Assembly (NCBI GenBank): GCA_016715985.1
Contig: JADJXD010000001.1
Location: 1,178,001-1,242,000 of the forward strand
Length of the DNA stretch: 64,000 bases
DNA from: Saprospiraceae bacterium
Lineage (GTDB): Bacteria; Bacteroidota; Bacteroidia; Chitinophagales; Saprospiraceae
Reading direction: 5' to 3'
The notes beneath the pieces were generated by a model. That model did not search any database and had not been told where the DNA came from. It was given only the letters and a program-made list of their open reading frames with translations. The position numbers and the translations under genes are program-made. Shown piece after piece: positions 17,729-28,095 of this stretch; position 1 is the first letter of the stretch, and each line of letters starts with the position of its first letter.

Positions 17729-19771
17729 ATGAGAGTGGTTGAAGATGATATCCATAAATTTCAAGAAGATATCTGTGTAGGATTTCCGGCTGATTTGCCT
17801 TCATTTCAAGAACTTGATACTGCAGTGGCACATGCTCCGGTCAGAGTGATTCAGGGTGTACTTACAACAGATGAAAAAAAGCTTGCAGTCAGTAATGCCC
17901 TCAGATATTTCAAAGCTGAACACCACCCTATTCTTGCTCCGGAATTTTATAACGAACTGGAAACTTACGGCAGGATTTACATGCATCGTTTCAGACCGGA
18001 ATATCCGATGTATGCCAGACCTATTTCCCATTATCCTGCCCGATCTGTTCAGGCTGCCGGTATTATGCTCATGATACAGAACAATCTGGATCCGAAAGTT
18101 GCAAAATACCCACACGAACTGATTACTTATGGAGGAAATGGTGCAGTTTTTCAAAATTGGGCGCAATACCTGCTTACCATGCAGTATCTGTCTGAAATGA
18201 CGGATGAACAAACACTTGTTTTATACTCCGGACACCCGATGGGGCTTTTCCCATCCAATAAAAATGCACCTCGTGTTGTGGTAACTAACGGCATGATGAT
18301 CCCCAATTATTCCAAAAAAGAAGACTGGAATAAATACAATGCAATCGGTGTGACTTCCTATGGTCAAATGACAGCCGGTTCGTTTATGTACATTGGCCCG
18401 CAGGGAATAGTTCATGGCACGACCATCACACTCCTGAACGCAGGTCGAAGGATGGGATTAGGTACAAATGATCTGAAAGGAATCGCTTATGTAACCTCAG
18501 GACTAGGAGGGATGTCCGGTGCACAGGCACTCGCAGCAGTGATCACAGGTGCGGTAGGAGTTATCGCTGAAGTGGACAATGACGCCATACAACAACGGAT
18601 CACAGATGGATATATAACTTCCGAGAATGTGTTTAGCGATCTTGATGTTTTGATTCAAAAAATTGAAGATTGCAAAAAGAATAAAACAGCCATTGCATTA
18701 ATTTATCATGGCAATATTGTGGACCTTTGGGAGAAACTGGCAGAAAAAAATATTCAGATAGAACTCGGATCGGATCAGACTTCCCTTCACAATATTGACG
18801 ATTTGGGTTACTGTCCTTCGGGCTTTACTTTTGAAGAAGCGAAAGTTCTGCTCCTGACTGACAAAGTACGTTTTATGTCAGAAGTCAAAAAAACTTTGAA
18901 AAGGCATGTTATTGCGATTAATAAACTTTCGGCTGCCGGAATGTATTTTTGGGATTATGGAAATGCTTTTCTGAAAGAAGCCGGGGACGCAGATGCAGAT
19001 GTCTTTGCGGATGAATCACATTTAAAATTCAGATATCCATCCTACGTTCAGGATATCCTGGGGCCGCTGTGTTTTGATTATGGATTTGGTCCATTCAGAT
19101 GGGTATGTCTTTCAGGCTCAAAAGCTGATCTCGATAAAACAGATAAAATAGCAGAAAATATTCTGACAGAGATGTATGAAAATGCACCACATGAAATAAA
19201 GGGTCAGTTGTTTGACAACATCATTTGGATACAAAATGCAGATAAAAACATTCCTATTGTCGGATCGAAATCCAGAATATTGTATGCAGATTCTGACGGT
19301 CGTATCAAAATAGCTGCTGCATTTAATGAAGCCATTAAAAATGGAGAAATCAGTGGTCCGGTCGTTTTAGGAAGGGATCATCATGATGTTTCGGGGACAG
19401 ACTCTCCCTTCAGAGAAACGTCCAATATCTATGATGGCTCAAAATTTACCGCAGATATGGCTGTTCATAATTTTGTGGGTGATGCATTCCGAGGGGCTAC
19501 TTGGGTTTCATTGCACAATGGCGGCGGAGTTGGATGGGGCGAAGTGATTAATGGTGGATTTGGAATGGTTATTGACGGTTCTGAGCAATCTCTGGAAAAT
19601 ATTCATTCAATGTTGCATTGGGATGTGAATAACGGTATCGCCAGAAGAAGTTGGGCACGAAATGAAGAAGCTATATTTGCCATTAAAAGAGCTATGGCTC
19701 AAAATCCGGCGCTTAAAGTTACATTACCTAATCTGGCTGATGAAAATTTGCTGGATGATCTGATTAAATAA
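17729..19771 (+). CDS. hutU: Urocanate hydratase
   Basis: Converts urocanate to 4-imidazolone-5-propionate, the second step of histidine degradation, with tightly bound NAD+ used as an electrophile. The 680-residue protein has the family blocks TYGGNGAVFQNWAQY, SGHPMGLFPS, GGMSGAQALAAVITGAVG and the active-site loop DLGYCPSGFTFEEA with its conserved Cys, then RDHHDVSGTDSPFRET and NGGGVGWGEVINGG. It is ~120 residues longer than the ~555-residue proteobacterial enzyme, as usual in Bacteroidota. No hutH, hutI or hutG accompanies it in the window. Confidence 0.95.
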   Translation: MRVVEDDIHKFQEDICVGFPADLPSFQELDTAVAHAPVRVIQGVLTTDEKKLAVSNALRYFKAEHHPILAPEFYNELETYGRIYMHRFRPEYPMYARPISHYPARSVQAAGIMLMIQNNLDPKVAKYPHELITYGGNGAVFQNWAQYLLTMQYLSEMTDEQTLVLYSGHPMGLFPSNKNAPRVVVTNGMMIPNYSKKEDWNKYNAIGVTSYGQMTAGSFMYIGPQGIVHGTTITLLNAGRRMGLGTNDLKGIAYVTSGLGGMSGAQALAAVITGAVGVIAEVDNDAIQQRITDGYITSENVFSDLDVLIQKIEDCKKNKTAIALIYHGNIVDLWEKLAEKNIQIELGSDQTSLHNIDDLGYCPSGFTFEEAKVLLLTDKVRFMSEVKKTLKRHVIAINKLSAAGMYFWDYGNAFLKEAGDADADVFADESHLKFRYPSYVQDILGPLCFDYGFGPFRWVCLSGSKADLDKTDKIAENILTEMYENAPHEIKGQLFDNIIWIQNADKNIPIVGSKSRILYADSDGRIKIAAAFNEAIKNGEISGPVVLGRDHHDVSGTDSPFRETSNIYDGSKFTADMAVHNFVGDAFRGATWVSLHNGGGVGWGEVINGGFGMVIDGSEQSLENIHSMLHWDVNNGIARRSWARNEEAIFAIKRAMAQNPALKVTLPNLADENLLDDLIK

Positions 19772-19809
19772 AATGCTTTACAAAAAACACAAAGCCAATT
19801 GGCCAAAAC

Positions 19810-20349
19810 ATGATTGAAAAATGCCGAATAATATATAAAGGTGACCAATTAGCTGGTAAGTTTTATCTTTTGGTTTGGATTATTTTACTTATCATGGCCA
19901 TCGGTGTATATCGTTTTACAACTTCTGAAGGTTATTTTTACCTGATAATCGGCTTGGTGATTTTTTCATGTTACTGTTTGGGCAAAGGAATATTTATCAT
20001 CTATACAGCAAGCAACAGGTTGAAATTTTTACAGACTTTTACGACCCCTGAACAAAAACTTATCGCAGATGAAATCGAATATACGGAATACCGGATAACA
20101 AAAAAAGTAAGAAACAGATCCCGCTATATCAGAATAGTTATTTTAAGCTCTATAGTAGCTTTTGGCGGAATATTTACAACAGAAAAGGGTTTGATAACCG
20201 GTAGCGCCATCCCGATAGCACTGATATCAGGACTGGAATCAGGCATTGGTATGCTTACAGAATTCCGGTTGAGAGAATATCTGCGAATATTGATAAAATT
20301 CGGGAAGACGATTTCCGAGAATGATACATTGAATACAAAAACTGATTAA
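19810..20349 (+). CDS. Hypothetical membrane protein, 179 aa
   Basis: Two adjacent transmembrane helices near residues 18-36 and 43-66 are followed by a charged loop (EIEYTEYRITKKVRNRSRY) and two more hydrophobic segments (~107-125 and ~132-150). No family is recognised. It stands 38 bp after hutU and 39 bp before the glycosyltransferase gene on the same strand. Confidence 0.65.
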   Translation: MIEKCRIIYKGDQLAGKFYLLVWIILLIMAIGVYRFTTSEGYFYLIIGLVIFSCYCLGKGIFIIYTASNRLKFLQTFTTPEQKLIADEIEYTEYRITKKVRNRSRYIRIVILSSIVAFGGIFTTEKGLITGSAIPIALISGLESGIGMLTEFRLREYLRILIKFGKTISENDTLNTKTD

Positions 20350-20388
20350 TTTTTATAAATTTGCCATATCATTAATTGATGATATTAT

Positions 20389-21678
20389 ATGAAGAGAATA
20401 GTTTGTTTCGGACCCGGTCCAAAATTCAAAGGAGGTATTTCAGATTATAATACTGCTCTGGCGATTGCATTGGACAAAATAGAAGAAACGGAAGTGTATA
20501 TTGTGAGCTGGACAAATCAATATCCGGCCATCATCCCACGAGAATTTGTGGATAAAAAAAGTAAAACAGACTTTATTTCGGGTACAGACATACGTGTCAA
20601 GTACCTGACGAACTATAACAACCCATTCACCTGGATAAGTACCGCCAATTACATTGCATCATTAAAACCTGATATCGTCGTTTTCCAATGGGCTATCGCT
20701 ATTCAAGGATTACCTTTAAGTTGGATTGCAGCACGAATTAAAAGAAAGTGTCAGGCGGAAGTTATTTTTGATCTGCACTTTGTGATACAAAAAGAAGGAA
20801 GTATTCTGGACGCCTGGTTTTCAAAAATGGCCCTGAAACATGCACATACTTATATTGCGCATGCTTACAAAACGGTGGACGAACTGAAGACTTTACTTCC
20901 TTCTCAACAATATTATGTGAATGAGACCGGGGTCAGAAATTCCGGGAAAGGAAAAAATGTTATTAAACTGTTTCATCCGATTTATGAACTATTTAAAGAA
21001 GATGAAGATTTTGATGTGCTTTCTTTTAAAAAGGAATTAGGTTTGAAAAAACATGTTTTCCTGTTTTTTGGATTTATCCGAAAGTATAAAGGACTCCATT
21101 ATGTCATCGAAGCATTTTCTAAAGTTGCAGCACAACGGGATGATGTCTCACTGCTCATATGCGGCGAATCTTTCTGGAAAACCATGAATCCCACAGGCTT
21201 TATGACGATTTTAAAAACATTTATTTTTAACGTCGTCAAAAAAATCTTTTTACGAAAGAAAGATAATGAAGGTGATTACAATCCATTGGCCTTGATACAG
21301 TCGCTCGGGCTTCAGGAGAGTACGGTAGTGGTAAATGAATTTGTCCCCAATGAAGATGTACACAAATACTTTCAGGCTTGTGATGCGGTTGTTTTGTTTT
21401 ATGAATATGCCACACCTTCAGGTATTGAATCACTGAGTTACAATTTCAGAAAACCACTTTTAGCTACGAAAGTCGGTCACTTCCCTGAAACCATTGAAGA
21501 CGGATTTAACGGATATCTTGCAGAAGCCGGTGACATTGACTCGATGGCCGATCAAATGCTGCGATTTCTTTCCAATCCGTTGCCACCTGAAAATGTAGTG
21601 ACTAAAACCAAAGATATGAGTTGGTTTAATTATGCTAATGCCATCGTTAATGATGAAAAAGTGTCTTCAAAAACATAA
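20389..21678 (+). CDS. Glycosyltransferase, GT4-like
   Basis: 429 residues with a GT-B fold pattern. The N-terminal half starts with CFGPGPKFKGGISDYN (a glycine-rich donor/acceptor loop); the C-terminal half has FFGFIRKYKGLHYVIEAF near residue 227 and the nucleotide-sugar E-x7-E type motif PSGIESLSYNFRKPLLATKVG near 360. This is the group 1 (GT4) retaining transferase pattern. The acceptor is not known; no other polysaccharide genes are nearby. An unusual insert rich in Lys/Phe (NVVKKIFLRKKDNEG, ~280-295) interrupts the C-terminal domain and could touch the membrane. Confidence 0.82.
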   Translation: MKRIVCFGPGPKFKGGISDYNTALAIALDKIEETEVYIVSWTNQYPAIIPREFVDKKSKTDFISGTDIRVKYLTNYNNPFTWISTANYIASLKPDIVVFQWAIAIQGLPLSWIAARIKRKCQAEVIFDLHFVIQKEGSILDAWFSKMALKHAHTYIAHAYKTVDELKTLLPSQQYYVNETGVRNSGKGKNVIKLFHPIYELFKEDEDFDVLSFKKELGLKKHVFLFFGFIRKYKGLHYVIEAFSKVAAQRDDVSLLICGESFWKTMNPTGFMTILKTFIFNVVKKIFLRKKDNEGDYNPLALIQSLGLQESTVVVNEFVPNEDVHKYFQACDAVVLFYEYATPSGIESLSYNFRKPLLATKVGHFPETIEDGFNGYLAEAGDIDSMADQMLRFLSNPLPPENVVTKTKDMSWFNYANAIVNDEKVSSKT

Positions 21679-21763
21679 AAAAGCCTTAGAGAGCTATTTT
21701 TTTCATCTGATTGGCGCCTAATTCATAATGTTTAGTATTTTTGATTGCAGGAACCTAAACTTC

Positions 21764-24700
21764 ATGAAAACAAATATTCAAAACATCAATCATTTAATAT
21801 ATTCATTTCAAAATGACAGACATTTCTTTAAGTCTGTCAGGATTGCGTTTTGTATTTTATCATGTATTTTTTATGTCTCCAAATTACAATCTCAGGATAT
21901 TTCATTGTCATCCTATTCGGGTTTGAATGTTTGTGATACGTCTGAATTTTTTATACTTTTAGAAAATAATGAAGGCATCAGTCTCTCAGGCAATAGTATC
22001 AGAATATCCTTGCCATGTGGTTTTAGATATGTTCAGGGATCTGTTGTTTTTGGCACAGAATCAGATATCTCCAATCTATCCGAACCTGTATTAAACTATA
22101 AAAACCTGACGATCGGTGAAAAGCTGATTGTAAGTTTTCGGGCTATTCTCAGTTGTGAAAGTCTTCAGTGTATCGACCGGGGTGATAATTTCAGTTTAAA
22201 AATAGTTTCAACAACCAATATTGGAACCAAATCTTTTACCAGTTCAAATCTGAATATAGAAACCCCCTTTTTAGTCATCACCGGATTGACGCCCGTATTT
22301 CAGGAATTACCACTTAACAATGTTGTGGAAAGAAAAGTAATAATCAGAAATTCGCGATTGGGGTTTGTACGTTCCTTTATTTTTTCAGATTTTTATACCG
22401 ATGGTTTGATTATTAATTCGCCATCCGGTACTGTACTTCAAAATAGTAATGGAATATTCAGCATACGATTAGGTCCGGAAGACTTTAAAAAAATAGGAAA
22501 TCTGGATGAAAAATTTGACTTTAACGAAGAAATTGAAATAAGTGAACTCATTACTGCTTCCGATTGTAGTTTTAAAAACAAAATCCTTTTATCAGATCTG
22601 ACGGCTTCATGGGGTTGTGAAGGACAATCCTGTCAGTCATCTTCTGTCAATGCCGGAATTCGGATTCTGTCTCCTGAAATTTCAGGGCCTGCATTAAGTT
22701 TTAGCCCCGTTTCATCCAATCCTGATTGTTACAGTGGAGGGCACGTAACACAAAAGTTTGACATCAAATTAATACCATCCACCGGTAATCTTTCAAATCT
22801 GGAAATTGTCATAGACCAAAATCAGCCGGGCAGAGGTATTCTTGTAGGATCTGTAAATACGCCCTGGCCATTTAGTGTGGTATATGAAATCAAATCTCTT
22901 AATGCATGTGGTGATAGTATTGCTGAAAGAGTCATCATAAGTATCCCCTTTATTGCAAATAGTGACACAGAAAAAGAAGAGATGATCTCCTGGGAAGTAG
23001 CCCATTGCGAAAGTCCGATGTGTGGTGTCCCCAGAAATCAATGGACTTACACTTACCGGTACAATAAAGATTGTGCTGAACCAAAAGACAGAACACATGG
23101 AGGTGGCGGAAAAGCAGTTACATCAGACATTCAACCCATCATTTCCGGTTCTATCCATTTATCACCGACTTCCACCATCAGTGACGGACTGAAAACTAAT
23201 TTAATCTATGACCTAAGTTCAGAAAAGCTGATTAACAGTGAAGGAATTGCAGAGTTGTGCTTCACACTGCCGCTATATATGCGTATAGACAACCAAAACT
23301 TTGAGCTGGATGGTAAAATTCCGGTAAATATATTCACGGAAGTCATCGGAAATAATAACAGACTTTGTCTGAGTTATGAATTGCCATTTTCCAAAGACAG
23401 TGTAAGTTTGACCATCAAAATCACTGGAGATTGTGCAGCCGGAGGCAACGGTATCTGCAAAGATACGATCATCACGGCCTGTTCCTTATGTGAAGAAGAA
23501 TTGCCATTAAAAACTTTTTCTTCCGTCGGTTCCCTTTATCTGACCAATACTTTTTGTACGGATCCTATTTTGGTTTGTGCCGATGGTATTTTTATTTCGG
23601 AGTGTTATGATGGGTTATGTCCGGATACATTGGCGGGATATCTGGATTATACGCTCGAAGCCCGAAGACTTACTCTGGGACTTCCTGATAAAAATGGTGA
23701 CGGCATGGAAGATACTGATCAGGTTTATAATTTGTCACTCATCACATATTCTCAAATACTGCCGGGGGACACTTTTCTGGTTGAAATAAAAGGAGCAGTG
23801 AATGTAGATTTTGGTAAAAAAAATCACAAATATCTGACCTTGCAGTTAATTGCTGAAAATTTTGAATCCACCAATCCCAATAATGCCGCAGCAATCACAG
23901 CACTATTGATAGGTCCGGATGGTGGTCTGAGAGATTTAAACAATACCTTAAAGATTTATGACTCAGATGAAAATGTCTGGCACACGGTGAAGGATGTTCC
24001 TTTCTTTGTTTCAGAAATAACGCACACCTACGATATGTCTGTGCCTACGCTCAGATTAGTGAATCCTGATTTTCCTGAAAACTATGAATACAAAACGGGT
24101 GATTCTATCATTTTCCAGATAGAAAGAGACCTGAACATCAATTATATGAGAATTACGGGTGGCAATACCAGATTAAATCAAATATTTAATTTTGATTACT
24201 ACTCCAGATTCATACTGAACGATGAGCCTTTAAACATTATAAATCAGAAAAAAGCCTGTAATTGCAAATCCGTAAAATTAACTGTCTCAGGTGTCATGCA
24301 ACTATATACGGATAACGGAAGTACTATCAATCAGGGAGTGCTGTGTCCTGACGAGAATTACTCCGATAGAATATTTTCGATCACAGGACATGGATTTACC
24401 ACACCGGGTGAGTTGAAAGCTTTCTACAGATTAAAAGAAATTTTGGTGCCGGTGACTTCCGCTTCTACCGTACTTTCTTTGACCGTCATTACGGGGACAG
24501 AGTCCAAAACTTTTCAGCCCTTCAAAGTAGATTCTGATTATTACTATTTTAAAACAGAGAATGAACTACAGTACGCCGGATTTTTTAAATCGGGGGATAT
24601 TTTTATAAACCGAAGATTGGATCAATGTCTTTCTGATGTAAAAAACAATTCCAGTTCAGCATCTTTAATATTCGATCTGACACCCCAGGGAAAAAGATTT

Positions 24701-27700
24701 TTCAGAGATACATTACATGTTAACATTCGCAATAATTTTGTACTTCCTGAATTAGTCGCAGCCTTTGACCTTAAAAACATCATCTCTTTAAGCAATAAAG
24801 TTGAAGTTGATTTTTCCATTAAAGATGTTTCCAATTTTAATTTCCCTATCAAAAATAAATACGTCAAAATTCTGGTCAAAGAAGGTGACCTCAAAGATAT
24901 CATGCTTTTCGATTCACTATCCGGCACGTTCATTACTTCAGAAAACAATGTTTTCAGACTTCCGGATATTGTCCTTAACAAAAGATCTAAATTGACACTC
25001 AATGCTATATCTCTGAGTTGTAATCCCGTTAAAATATATTTTGAATACGGATATCTTTGCGAAAATAGCAATTCAAATAGGTTCAATTGTTATTCTAAAA
25101 CTGACAGTGTTTTGGTTTCTTTTCCGAAAGGTATATCCGAAATCAGTCCAACTACCCAACCTGCTATTGCAGACTTATGCAGTCCGATGGAAGATACACA
25201 AATACTTTTTTTTAATGCCGGACTGGGTAGCATTTACAATACCACGATTGACATTCTGTTGCCGGTTGGTTTGAACATTGTTCCAGGCTCTGTGCGTCTG
25301 ATTGTACCACAAGGCAGCAATAATGAAATAACCATTTCCGACCCTGTCTTCCTTTCAGCCCGCAAATACAGATGGAGAATATCGGAAATACCTGAAATTC
25401 AGAATGTTTCTGGGATTCCGGGAGTGAATAGTTTTCCGGATAATGGTTTTGAACTGGTTTTCAAAACGATAGCAGATTGTGATTTTATTTCCGGCACACA
25501 GATTTTATATACCATTCAAGCTACCGAAATCTGTGGCATCATCACCAATAAAGTAAACAAAACAAGCCAGCCTTATCAGATCAGAAATGTGGAAGTTCCT
25601 ACCCCATTTGAGCTGAATGCAATTATAGAAAATAATCTAAACTGTCAGAATAAAAGAAGAATCGATCTTTCATGGACGAATCCCACCGGTTTTGCAGGAA
25701 TTTTACATTTGAGTTTGCCGGATAGATTTTCAATTGATAGCAATAGTATTTCGGGGAATCTCAATAATATTCAATTCAGTCGTTCAAATGATTATTATGT
25801 TTGGAATACTGAAACAGGTGAAACAATTTCAAGGCTGAGTTTTGATATCACATTGCCGGCAGACCAGCCTTGTGGGAATGAACTGATTCAATTATTTATA
25901 TCTTCCGAATCAGAAGGATTTTGTGTGGAAACAAATTCGACATGTAATATCGGGGCCGTTGCAGCAGCCAAAACACTCACTTTAGATATTATTAAGTCAG
26001 AATATGAAATTCCACAATTGGATATTATAGCGTCTGCCTCACCTGATTCTGTTACCGTTCGGGTAGTTGTAAGAAATCTTTCAATTCCTTCAGATCAGCA
26101 GTTGATAGGTACTATATATAATGATGTCAATAATAACGGCATTTTCGATTCGCAGGACAGTTTTTTGAATATTATAAAACTGGGAATTTTCCAAAATGCA
26201 GGTGAAAGTATCACCACAGAAATTAAATTATCGCTGAAAAATGGTACTTTCTGTAGTGTGATACTACTGATTGATGCGGTAGAAAATTGTTTATGCGTTA
26301 CGCCGTTCAAAAATGCCTCTTTCAATCTTAAAATAACCAATCCTCCCGTCAGTATCTGTTGGGATGAAGAAATAGTCATTGGAAAATCTCCGGTCGCCGG
26401 CTACAGCTATCAATGGAACAACACCGTCGGATTATCTTGTGACAGTTGTTCAAGTGCTGTCTTTAACATTCCTAATACGACGGGGCAGCCTGTTACTTAT
26501 ATAAAAGAATTAATTGAGAATGATCCGTTTGGTTGTCAGGTGTCATATTTGTACAACATAACCACTTTGCCAAAAACCGGAATATTGACAGGCGCACAAC
26601 TAATTTGCAGCGGAGATACAGCAATCCTAATCAGTGGTCTCTCAGCCAATTATGAATGGACAGGAAACAATATTATTTCCACGCAGGGTCAGGTGGCATT
26701 CGTCCGTCCGGATTTCACTTCTGACTACTTCCTCAAAATTACAGATTTTAATGGTTGTATTTCTTATGATACCGTCACAGTGACTGTCAACAATCTGACT
26801 TCTATCCCAAAAGACTATGAATTTTGTAAAGGAATCTTTCCTCAATTAAATCTGGATATACCGGACAGCATAACATTCAAATGGACGACTGGAGTGGAGT
26901 TTCTGAGTGATCCGTTCTCAAAAAATCCTGTGATCAACAGTCTGGAAAATATTACACTTGGACTTATGTTAGACAACGGTTTGTGCAGTAGTAATGTGGA
27001 AATCAATATCCGGTTTTTTGAGACTTTTGATATTCCTGCATTATCCGATTTATTCACTTCTTGCATCGGAGACAGCCTCCTTGTGCAGTTACCTGAAATA
27101 TACCAATATGAATGGACGCCGACTGATGAAGTGAATTGTCAGAATACCGAATGCAATAATGTAATCTTTACTGTAACGGAAGGAGTAAAAACGATAACTC
27201 TGTTTGCCATAGATTCCAATGGTTGCTCCATAACCAAAAGCATCACGATCCAACACACAGAAGGAACTTTTATCGAACAAGTCAACGTTAACTTTTGCGA
27301 AGGTGACAGTTTATTTCTATATGGAAAATATGTCCTGAACGAAGGGAATTATTGCGATACGCTTAGAAATGCAGAAAAATGTCTGGTACTGAATTGTACA
27401 GAAATAACTTTATTGCCAAAAAACCAAATGAACAGTGAGATTGCTATTTGTCAGGGAGAAAGCGTTCAGATTTTTGATAATTTAGTTTCTGCAGCGGGTA
27501 CCTATTGTAATACCTACAAAAATATTTTTGGATGCGACAGTACAGTTTGTATCAGGCTCGATGTAAATCCAATGCCTTCATTGAATAAAACTGACAGCAT
27601 TATAAATGCATTCTCCGGTTCAACCGTACAACTTTTTGTTCCGGAAAATTTTGTTGAATATGAATGGAGTCCTTCCATAGACCTGAGTTGTATGAATTGC

Positions 27701-28093
27701 CCGGATCCAATTACAACAATAAGCATTCCCATGGAATATATCGTCAAAGTGACAGATTTGAATGGATGTACGGCTGAAAAAAAGTTTATCATTCTAATCC
27801 CGGATAATTGTCTTTTAGACGGAAATTTCCAATTACCTAACGGATTTTCTCCTAATGGTGATCAGGTAAATGACATATACACGATTCCGGTAGGAGAATC
27901 CTGCGGCCCGATCAGATTGACAGTTTTTAACCGTTGGGGAAATATTGTATTTTTCAGAGAAGTCTATGATAACACCTGGGATGGCAGATCAGATAATGGC
28001 GGCGAATTGCCCCAAGGTACTTATTTTGTACTGGCGGAGTGGCTCTCAGAAAATTTTAAGAAAACAACTTTTGTTGACTTGAGAAGAAACTGA
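21764..28093 (+). CDS. Giant T9SS-secreted surface protein with gliding-motility-associated C-terminal domain
   Basis: About 2,109 residues. I prefer the ATG at 21764 over 21728: it leaves a shorter n-region before the hydrophobic signal segment (RIAFCILSCIFYV...). The body is made of DUF11/CARDB-like and PKD-like beta domains with regularly spaced Cys, many reading NGC plus a Trp-containing block (YEWTGNN, YEWTPT, YEWSPS). The last ~90 residues are a type B T9SS sorting domain (CHU_C, TIGR04131-like): PNGFSPNGDQVNDIY, then FNRWGN, WDGRSDNGG and LPQGTYF. Such proteins are exported through the type IX secretion system and often act as adhesins. The next gene, 2 bp away, encodes the matching PorP/SprF protein. 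Confidence 0.9.
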   Translation: MKTNIQNINHLIYSFQNDRHFFKSVRIAFCILSCIFYVSKLQSQDISLSSYSGLNVCDTSEFFILLENNEGISLSGNSIRISLPCGFRYVQGSVVFGTESDISNLSEPVLNYKNLTIGEKLIVSFRAILSCESLQCIDRGDNFSLKIVSTTNIGTKSFTSSNLNIETPFLVITGLTPVFQELPLNNVVERKVIIRNSRLGFVRSFIFSDFYTDGLIINSPSGTVLQNSNGIFSIRLGPEDFKKIGNLDEKFDFNEEIEISELITASDCSFKNKILLSDLTASWGCEGQSCQSSSVNAGIRILSPEISGPALSFSPVSSNPDCYSGGHVTQKFDIKLIPSTGNLSNLEIVIDQNQPGRGILVGSVNTPWPFSVVYEIKSLNACGDSIAERVIISIPFIANSDTEKEEMISWEVAHCESPMCGVPRNQWTYTYRYNKDCAEPKDRTHGGGGKAVTSDIQPIISGSIHLSPTSTISDGLKTNLIYDLSSEKLINSEGIAELCFTLPLYMRIDNQNFELDGKIPVNIFTEVIGNNNRLCLSYELPFSKDSVSLTIKITGDCAAGGNGICKDTIITACSLCEEELPLKTFSSVGSLYLTNTFCTDPILVCADGIFISECYDGLCPDTLAGYLDYTLEARRLTLGLPDKNGDGMEDTDQVYNLSLITYSQILPGDTFLVEIKGAVNVDFGKKNHKYLTLQLIAENFESTNPNNAAAITALLIGPDGGLRDLNNTLKIYDSDENVWHTVKDVPFFVSEITHTYDMSVPTLRLVNPDFPENYEYKTGDSIIFQIERDLNINYMRITGGNTRLNQIFNFDYYSRFILNDEPLNIINQKKACNCKSVKLTVSGVMQLYTDNGSTINQGVLCPDENYSDRIFSITGHGFTTPGELKAFYRLKEILVPVTSASTVLSLTVITGTESKTFQPFKVDSDYYYFKTENELQYAGFFKSGDIFINRRLDQCLSDVKNNSSSASLIFDLTPQGKRFFRDTLHVNIRNNFVLPELVAAFDLKNIISLSNKVEVDFSIKDVSNFNFPIKNKYVKILVKEGDLKDIMLFDSLSGTFITSENNVFRLPDIVLNKRSKLTLNAISLSCNPVKIYFEYGYLCENSNSNRFNCYSKTDSVLVSFPKGISEISPTTQPAIADLCSPMEDTQILFFNAGLGSIYNTTIDILLPVGLNIVPGSVRLIVPQGSNNEITISDPVFLSARKYRWRISEIPEIQNVSGIPGVNSFPDNGFELVFKTIADCDFISGTQILYTIQATEICGIITNKVNKTSQPYQIRNVEVPTPFELNAIIENNLNCQNKRRIDLSWTNPTGFAGILHLSLPDRFSIDSNSISGNLNNIQFSRSNDYYVWNTETGETISRLSFDITLPADQPCGNELIQLFISSESEGFCVETNSTCNIGAVAAAKTLTLDIIKSEYEIPQLDIIASASPDSVTVRVVVRNLSIPSDQQLIGTIYNDVNNNGIFDSQDSFLNIIKLGIFQNAGESITTEIKLSLKNGTFCSVILLIDAVENCLCVTPFKNASFNLKITNPPVSICWDEEIVIGKSPVAGYSYQWNNTVGLSCDSCSSAVFNIPNTTGQPVTYIKELIENDPFGCQVSYLYNITTLPKTGILTGAQLICSGDTAILISGLSANYEWTGNNIISTQGQVAFVRPDFTSDYFLKITDFNGCISYDTVTVTVNNLTSIPKDYEFCKGIFPQLNLDIPDSITFKWTTGVEFLSDPFSKNPVINSLENITLGLMLDNGLCSSNVEINIRFFETFDIPALSDLFTSCIGDSLLVQLPEIYQYEWTPTDEVNCQNTECNNVIFTVTEGVKTITLFAIDSNGCSITKSITIQHTEGTFIEQVNVNFCEGDSLFLYGKYVLNEGNYCDTLRNAEKCLVLNCTEITLLPKNQMNSEIAICQGESVQIFDNLVSAAGTYCNTYKNIFGCDSTVCIRLDVNPMPSLNKTDSIINAFSGSTVQLFVPENFVEYEWSPSIDLSCMNCPDPITTISIPMEYIVKVTDLNGCTAEKKFIILIPDNCLLDGNFQLPNGFSPNGDQVNDIYTIPVGESCGPIRLTVFNRWGNIVFFREVYDNTWDGRSDNGGELPQGTYFVLAEWLSENFKKTTFVDLRRN

Positions 28094-28095
28094 TA

